Origin: Oleiagrimonas citrea
Lineage (GTDB): Bacteria > Pseudomonadota > Gammaproteobacteria > Xanthomonadales > Rhodanobacteraceae
Direction: 5' to 3'
NCBI RefSeq assembly: GCF_012395255.1
Contig: NZ_JAAZQD010000002.1
Location: 124,001-188,000 of the forward strand
Length of the DNA: 64,000 bases
Part shown: piece after piece, positions 57,672 through 64,000 of the stretch
How the letters are laid out: every line of letters begins with the position of its first letter
How positions within the stretch are numbered: position 1 is the stretch's first letter
The notes under the pieces: model-generated
Told to the model about the DNA's origin: nothing
The model's database searches: none
What the model saw: the letters and a program-made list of their open reading frames with translations, nothing else
Translations under genes and position numbers: made by a program

Positions 57672-58648
57672 AACGCGTCTTTCGCTTGGCGGGTATCGCA
57701 ATTGCGCTCGCCACAGGTGTTTTCTTTATCCTGTACGCCAAGCGCGCCATACACGGCCACGACCTCAGCGCACTACTGCAAGCCAACGTGATCGGGGCAC
57801 TGATTACGCTCGTATTGCTTTACGTGTGCTTGATTCCGATCACGGCCCTGGCCTGGACTTGGCTACTGCGTGGCCTCGGCCAGCGTATTGCCTATCTCTC
57901 CACGTTGGCCATTCTTGCGGTCACCCAATTCGGCAAATACATGCCCGGCAATGTGGCCCAACACATCGGTCGCCTGGCCATGGCCCGGCGCACCATGCCG
58001 ATGACACCCGTCGTGCTGTCGATGACCTACGAAACACTCTTGACCATTGTGGCATGCGCGCACGTCGCCACCCTGACGCTATTGTGGGCACCGCATAGCG
58101 TCCTGAGCCGACTACCCCTCGGTGATCACCGACAGGCCCTGCTGGTGACCGTCACGCTTGGCGCTCTTATCGCTCTGTCGATTCTTCCCAGGCTGGCCTC
58201 CAAGATCACCCATCGCCGTCTCGGCGCACTACACCCCTGCACTGCATCGAACGAACTTGTAAACACGTTTCACCCAGGCTGGAAGCGCGCAGCATCATGT
58301 TACGCCATGTATGTGCTGAATTTTCTTCTGATCGGCATCGGCTTGTGGTGGCTGTCTCGGGTACTTGCGCCCGTCGAGTCGGCACATACGAACCCCGTGT
58401 TTTTCGCCGGCGCCTTTGCTGCCAGCTGGGTGCTGGGATTTCTCGCACCCGGTGCGCCGGCTGGACTTGGGGTGCGTGAAGCTCTGCTCACCATCATACT
58501 GGGCACCTATTTCGCACCGGCAAGTGCAGTCATTCTCATCGTAAGCCTGCGTATTGCAACGACGCTGGGCGACCTGCTGAATTTCTGCTTCGGCTTCGTG
58601 CTCAATCTACGCCTGCGCAAATCCGTCTCTCCCCATCCCTCGGGTTGA
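57668..58648 (+). CDS. Multi-pass membrane protein, LPG-synthase/flippase-like (UPF0104 type)
   Basis: A 326-residue protein whose ATG overlaps the methyltransferase stop. It has about eight membrane helices and the pattern QFGKYMPGNVAQHIGR with a later GFLAPGAPAGLGVREALL, the signature of the lysylphosphatidylglycerol synthase transmembrane family. Without the synthase domain such proteins often move lipid-linked glycans or lipids. Role inferred from its neighbours. Confidence 0.82.
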   Translation: MKRVFRLAGIAIALATGVFFILYAKRAIHGHDLSALLQANVIGALITLVLLYVCLIPITALAWTWLLRGLGQRIAYLSTLAILAVTQFGKYMPGNVAQHIGRLAMARRTMPMTPVVLSMTYETLLTIVACAHVATLTLLWAPHSVLSRLPLGDHRQALLVTVTLGALIALSILPRLASKITHRRLGALHPCTASNELVNTFHPGWKRAASCYAMYVLNFLLIGIGLWWLSRVLAPVESAHTNPVFFAGAFAASWVLGFLAPGAPAGLGVREALLTIILGTYFAPASAVILIVSLRIATTLGDLLNFCFGFVLNLRLRKSVSPHPSG

Positions 58649-58937
58649 CTCCGCCGACCGATAGTTCGCGCACCGCTGATTCATGCATGAACAGCCATGA
58701 ATATGCCGATAGCGCCTCGGATGGCGAGACCGCTGTCACTTCACATCGAAGCCCAATCTGTTTGACCCAGATCGGGAAAGGCATCGACCAAGCACTGTCA
58801 CCCATGGAACGTTGCGACTTGAGTAACGCACATCATCAGTGCGGCATCCCGCTAGCGGCTTATCGCTGTGGAGCAGTACAGCTGTTATCTTTCGCGATCT
58901 AATGACATTCGCATCAGCACGCAGGACTCTACGAGCA

Positions 58938-60893
<1,956 letters not shown>

Positions 60894-60931
60894 ATTCGAG
60901 CCCGGAATCGAAGGCCGCAAGGATTACGCCC

Positions 60932-61873
60932 ATGAAACTCATCATCCAGATACCATGCCTGAACGAGGCAGAGACTCTGGCCATCGCCTTGGCTGACCTA
61001 CCACGCGAGGTAGATGGCTTCGATACCGTTGAATGGCTGATCATCGATGATGGATCAACCGATGACACTTCCCGCATCGCGCGTGAGAATGGCGTCCACC
61101 ATATTGTCCGCCACCCGGTGAACCGGGGACTTGCCGTCGGCTTCATGACAGGGATCGAAACCTGCCTGAAGCTGGGTGCTGACGTGATCGTCAACACTGA
61201 CGCGGACAATCAGTACTGCGGTGCTGACGTGGGCAAGCTAACCGCACCCGTGCTGGCCCACGAAGCCGACATTGTCATTGGCGCCCGCCCCATCGACCAG
61301 ACTGAGCATTTTTCCTGGATCAAGAAGAAACTCCAGCGTCTGGGCAGTTGGGCGGTGCGGATTGCCAGCAAGACCGACGTCGTGGATGCGCCTAGCGGCT
61401 TCCGCGCCATATCTCGTGAGGCTGCACTGCGATTGAATGTGTTCAGCGCGTACACCTATACCCTCGAGACCATCATCCAGGCCGGGCAGAGCAATTTGCG
61501 CATCGCCTCGGTGCCCGTACGCACCAATGCTGATTTACGTCCTTCGCGGCTGGTCAAGAATATTCCAACCTACGTGAAGCGCTCGCTCCTGACCATTTTG
61601 CGAGTGTTCGTGATCTACAGGCCGCTGGCCTTCTTCATCTACACAGGATTGGTATTCCTGCTGACGGGTGTGGGCATTGGCAGTCGCTTCATCTACTACT
61701 ACATCGCCTCGGGTGGCGAGGGTCACGTCCAGTCGCTGATCCTGGCATCGCTGTGCATCACGCTGGGCGTGCTCTCCTTCATGATGGGACTGATGGCTGA
61801 CCTCATCGCGACCAACCGGAAACTGCTCGAGAAAATCAGCCTCGGCATCAAACAGGACCGAGACGAGCGATGA
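60932..61873 (+). CDS. GT2 family polyprenol-phosphate glycosyltransferase
   Basis: A 313-residue protein with a GT-A domain (IIQIPCLNEAETL, LIIDDGSTDDT, VNTDADNQY with the DxD site) and two C-terminal membrane helices (about 225-250 and 265-290). This is the shape of dolichol/undecaprenyl-phosphate mannosyl- or glucosyltransferases. Its stop overlaps the next gene's ATG, a membrane protein that may use the lipid-linked sugar. Confidence 0.88.
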   Translation: MKLIIQIPCLNEAETLAIALADLPREVDGFDTVEWLIIDDGSTDDTSRIARENGVHHIVRHPVNRGLAVGFMTGIETCLKLGADVIVNTDADNQYCGADVGKLTAPVLAHEADIVIGARPIDQTEHFSWIKKKLQRLGSWAVRIASKTDVVDAPSGFRAISREAALRLNVFSAYTYTLETIIQAGQSNLRIASVPVRTNADLRPSRLVKNIPTYVKRSLLTILRVFVIYRPLAFFIYTGLVFLLTGVGIGSRFIYYYIASGGEGHVQSLILASLCITLGVLSFMMGLMADLIATNRKLLEKISLGIKQDRDER

Positions 61874-63441
61874 GTCCAACAACAGCCACGAGACCCGGCT
61901 ATCTTGCGACGTTCACAAATCTGGATTCGTACAAAAAAGCGACCTTGATCGCACTTGTCGTGTCGATCCTATATTTCTGCTGGTACTACTTTGTCCTGTG
62001 CAATCTTCCGTTTATCGGCACGCCGACCTTTCGCATTGACTACATCGCCGCTTCCCTTTCACGCGGCGACAGCTTGCTGAACGCAGTCACGGACTCACGA
62101 CCGGTCAACCGGATACTTTCTTTTTTCCAGACCCGATTCGCGATCGCGGTTCTTCACGGCGACACCAGTTACGGGCTCTATCTGACCCAGTACCTGGCAG
62201 TATTTGTCTACTTTTTCTGTGTCGCTTCGACGATCAACTACCTGTTCAAGGCGAACCTTGGCGTACTCGCACTGGTGGCCGGATTCGGCGTCTTCGCGAT
62301 GTCGCCCGAGGTTATCAGCAGCATCTACAAACTTGAGACCATAGTCGGCTCACGCTCGATGCTTTTCGGCGGATTATCCTTGCTTGTCTTGATGCGGTGG
62401 GACAGGGACCGCAAGCACATCCAGGCAGCCGGGTTCTTCTTCCTATACGCGCTATCGATCTTTTCCAAGGAGGACTTTGCGCTACCGCCTCTGTTACTGC
62501 TTGGGTGGATGCTCGTCCGGAACGGCAACATCCTCGATCAGGTCCGCACGTACAAGTACATGCTGATATCGGCCGGCGCAGTGCTGCTCTTTTTCCTGAT
62601 CTACAACGAATGGCTGATCAAGGGCCATGCCTTCATCGATCCGGTGAACGTGCATGGATCGCCATACTTCATGTCCCTCTCGCCCTCCAGCCTTTTCCGG
62701 GTCGCCAAGCGATACATCGTGGGCTTCGACGATACCCTGGCGGCGATATTCATCGTTTATGTGCTGGCGGCCGTCGCGTTATTCATATCTGGCAAGCATC
62801 GCCGAGAAAACATTCTCGTTGCCTTGATCATCGGCGGGCTCATGGCGCCGTATCTGATCATGCCAAACCACGTCTTTGACTATTACGCGACCAAGTGGAT
62901 TGCCTGGCAGATCATGCTTGTTCCGGTCGCGATCAAGTTGATTTGCCCACAGCGAACCATCGCCACCGCGCTAACGGCCGGCCTTGCCGCCGCTGCATTT
63001 TCCCTCACGATACTCGGCATCATGCAACACCGCGCGTACCAGTATTACCAGAGCGCCTACCTTCGCACGCACTTCAATATCTCAAGAAACATGAAGGAAA
63101 CGCTAGAGAGGAATCGCCTGGCGCTGAACGCCTACGACACTGTCGCCATTACTGGCATTGCCCGCAAGGATATAGGCTACACACCCTGGCAAAACAACGG
63201 TGAATTTTCCTCGTACCTGACGCGCAACCTGGGCCTGGACTCCAACTGGATTCTTTATGTGCCATCGGCATCGCCCAGCGTTCATTCAAGCAAAGATTCC
63301 GCGGGTGAATCTACGCGCAAGATGACCGGGAAAGTCCAGGTTGAGTCGCTTGCCCGGTTGAACGCGCGCACAGATCTTCCAGTATTGGCATTCAACAAGG
63401 ACGGCACAGGCCGCTTGCTCCCTCCCGGATCACCGCACTGA
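61870..63441 (+). CDS. Polytopic membrane protein of the glycan locus, possible GT-C enzyme
   Basis: A 523-residue protein with about ten hydrophobic segments and a soluble C-terminal part of about 120 residues. I cannot name its family. Early acidic sites in a periplasmic loop (after FIGTPTFRIDY) recall GT-C glycosyltransferases that use polyprenyl-phosphate sugars, and it overlaps the GT2 gene (ATGA) that would make such a donor. That role is an inference. Confidence 0.7.
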   Translation: MSPTTATRPGYLATFTNLDSYKKATLIALVVSILYFCWYYFVLCNLPFIGTPTFRIDYIAASLSRGDSLLNAVTDSRPVNRILSFFQTRFAIAVLHGDTSYGLYLTQYLAVFVYFFCVASTINYLFKANLGVLALVAGFGVFAMSPEVISSIYKLETIVGSRSMLFGGLSLLVLMRWDRDRKHIQAAGFFFLYALSIFSKEDFALPPLLLLGWMLVRNGNILDQVRTYKYMLISAGAVLLFFLIYNEWLIKGHAFIDPVNVHGSPYFMSLSPSSLFRVAKRYIVGFDDTLAAIFIVYVLAAVALFISGKHRRENILVALIIGGLMAPYLIMPNHVFDYYATKWIAWQIMLVPVAIKLICPQRTIATALTAGLAAAAFSLTILGIMQHRAYQYYQSAYLRTHFNISRNMKETLERNRLALNAYDTVAITGIARKDIGYTPWQNNGEFSSYLTRNLGLDSNWILYVPSASPSVHSSKDSAGESTRKMTGKVQVESLARLNARTDLPVLAFNKDGTGRLLPPGSPH

Positions 63442-63457
63442 ACCAAAGAAGCCTCGC

Positions 63458-64000
63458 ATGCCATCGAAGCTATTTCTCCACATGCCCAAATGCGCTGGTT
63501 CCAGCGTAAAGAAGATGCTGCTTGAGTGCGCGGGCGATCGAGTGGTGATAGACAACGACACCCTATTTGCCCTGCCGCCCGCGGACCGGAACACGGTGAT
63601 AGAAGCTGCTGCGGAACAGCCAGCCCTCCCACCCCCGGGGAAGATCGTCTACGGACACTTCTACCCGGTCAAATACCTGGGCGGCGGTATGAAACCCGCC
63701 TCGGCGGGAGATGATTTCCGCATGGTCACCATACTTCGAGACCCCCTGGAACGGATGGTTTCGCACTATCGATTCTGGCAAACACACGAACACCCGGAAA
63801 ACCATGTCTGGTCGCTCATGCATGCGGGGGCATGGTCCTTCGAAACATTTGCGCTGGGCGCACCGATGCAGAATTTCTATGCGCAATACCTGACCCGGAT
63901 CAGTCTTGAGCAATTCACTTATATTGGAATCCTGGAGAATTTCCCTGTATCGGTTGAAAAGTGCATGCGCGTGATGGGCGTCTCGCACGAGTCATGCGAG
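63458..64000 (+). CDS. Sulfotransferase (partial, cut by right edge)
   Basis: The first 181 residues are visible and remain open at the edge. The start MPSKLFLHMPKCAGSSVKKML has the PAPS 5'-phosphosulfate loop (KCAGSS), and RDPLERMVSHYRF at about 95-107 is the 3'-phosphate element. This places it in the sulfotransferase family 2 group that sulfates sugars. AAAGAAG precedes the ATG. It suggests a sulfated sugar in the surface glycan. Confidence 0.85.
   Translation, partial: MPSKLFLHMPKCAGSSVKKMLLECAGDRVVIDNDTLFALPPADRNTVIEAAAEQPALPPPGKIVYGHFYPVKYLGGGMKPASAGDDFRMVTILRDPLERMVSHYRFWQTHEHPENHVWSLMHAGAWSFETFALGAPMQNFYAQYLTRISLEQFTYIGILENFPVSVEKCMRVMGVSHESCE

Noticed and set aside
58645-58902. 85-codon frame (TTG start) before the acetoacetyl-CoA synthetase
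   Set aside because: It overlaps the preceding stop, has no ribosome site and no recognisable feature; more likely leader sequence.

Overview
The window is high-GC, densely coded, single-chromosome-type DNA from a gammaproteobacterium, most likely of the Xanthomonadales (Xanthomonadaceae/Rhodanobacteraceae). The clues are inferred from gene content: beta-propeller sensors with GGDEF output, a metX-metB-hom operon under a SAM-I (S-box) riboswitch, a GTP-dependent PEP carboxykinase, and etfBA lying directly next to a glycan locus, as at the Xanthomonas LPS locus. No rRNA, tRNA, IS element or CRISPR array was seen.

Layout. 1-10.6 kb: an edge-cut propeller sensor, a tightly overlapping GTPase/YceI/cytochrome b561/YceI/GTPase cluster, L-serine dehydratase, and a second propeller sensor with an intact diguanylate cyclase domain. 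10.8-15.7 kb: an amino acid permease, then a compact class II lanthipeptide locus (lanM plus a 62-residue precursor). 15.9-19.5 kb: the hom-metB-metX methionine operon on the minus strand, preceded by a SAM-I riboswitch, a sigma70 promoter and MetJ-type met boxes. 19.6-30 kb: fatty acid desaturase, RF3, a CPBP protease, FadE, a hydrolase/TetR divergent pair and PEP carboxykinase. 30-36 kb: an ECF sigma/membrane protein/DUF4097 operon, an envelope protein and a GAF-GAF-GGDEF-EAL protein. 36-45.6 kb: Hsp33, MtgA, a glycosyltransferase, a CBS protein, a transporter, the M48/LemA pair, a beta-lactamase-fold hydrolase and a TonB-like protein. 45.9-46.7 kb: a MetJ repressor whose C-terminus is replaced by a long Lys/Ala-rich histone H1-like tail. 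47-55.7 kb: gcvT-gcvH, AlkB, an amidase, ETF:ubiquinone oxidoreductase, an MFS transporter and etfBA. 55.7-64 kb: a visibly more A+T-rich glycan locus (glycosyltransferases, methyltransferase, flippase-like and other membrane proteins, sulfotransferase cut by the right edge) interrupted by an ordinary high-GC acetoacetyl-CoA synthetase gene.

The most interesting theme is S-adenosylmethionine sensing. The met operon appears to be read by two SAM sensors in series: MetJ boxes at its promoter and an S-box riboswitch in its leader. The MetJ protein in the same window is an unusual fusion to a histone-like basic tail, and its own promoter has met boxes filling the -35/-10 spacer. A second theme is fatty acid and ketone body oxidation (FadE, EtfAB, ETF-QO, acetoacetyl-CoA synthetase) feeding electrons to the quinone pool. 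A third is the orphan lanthipeptide pair, which lacks any visible exporter or leader peptidase.
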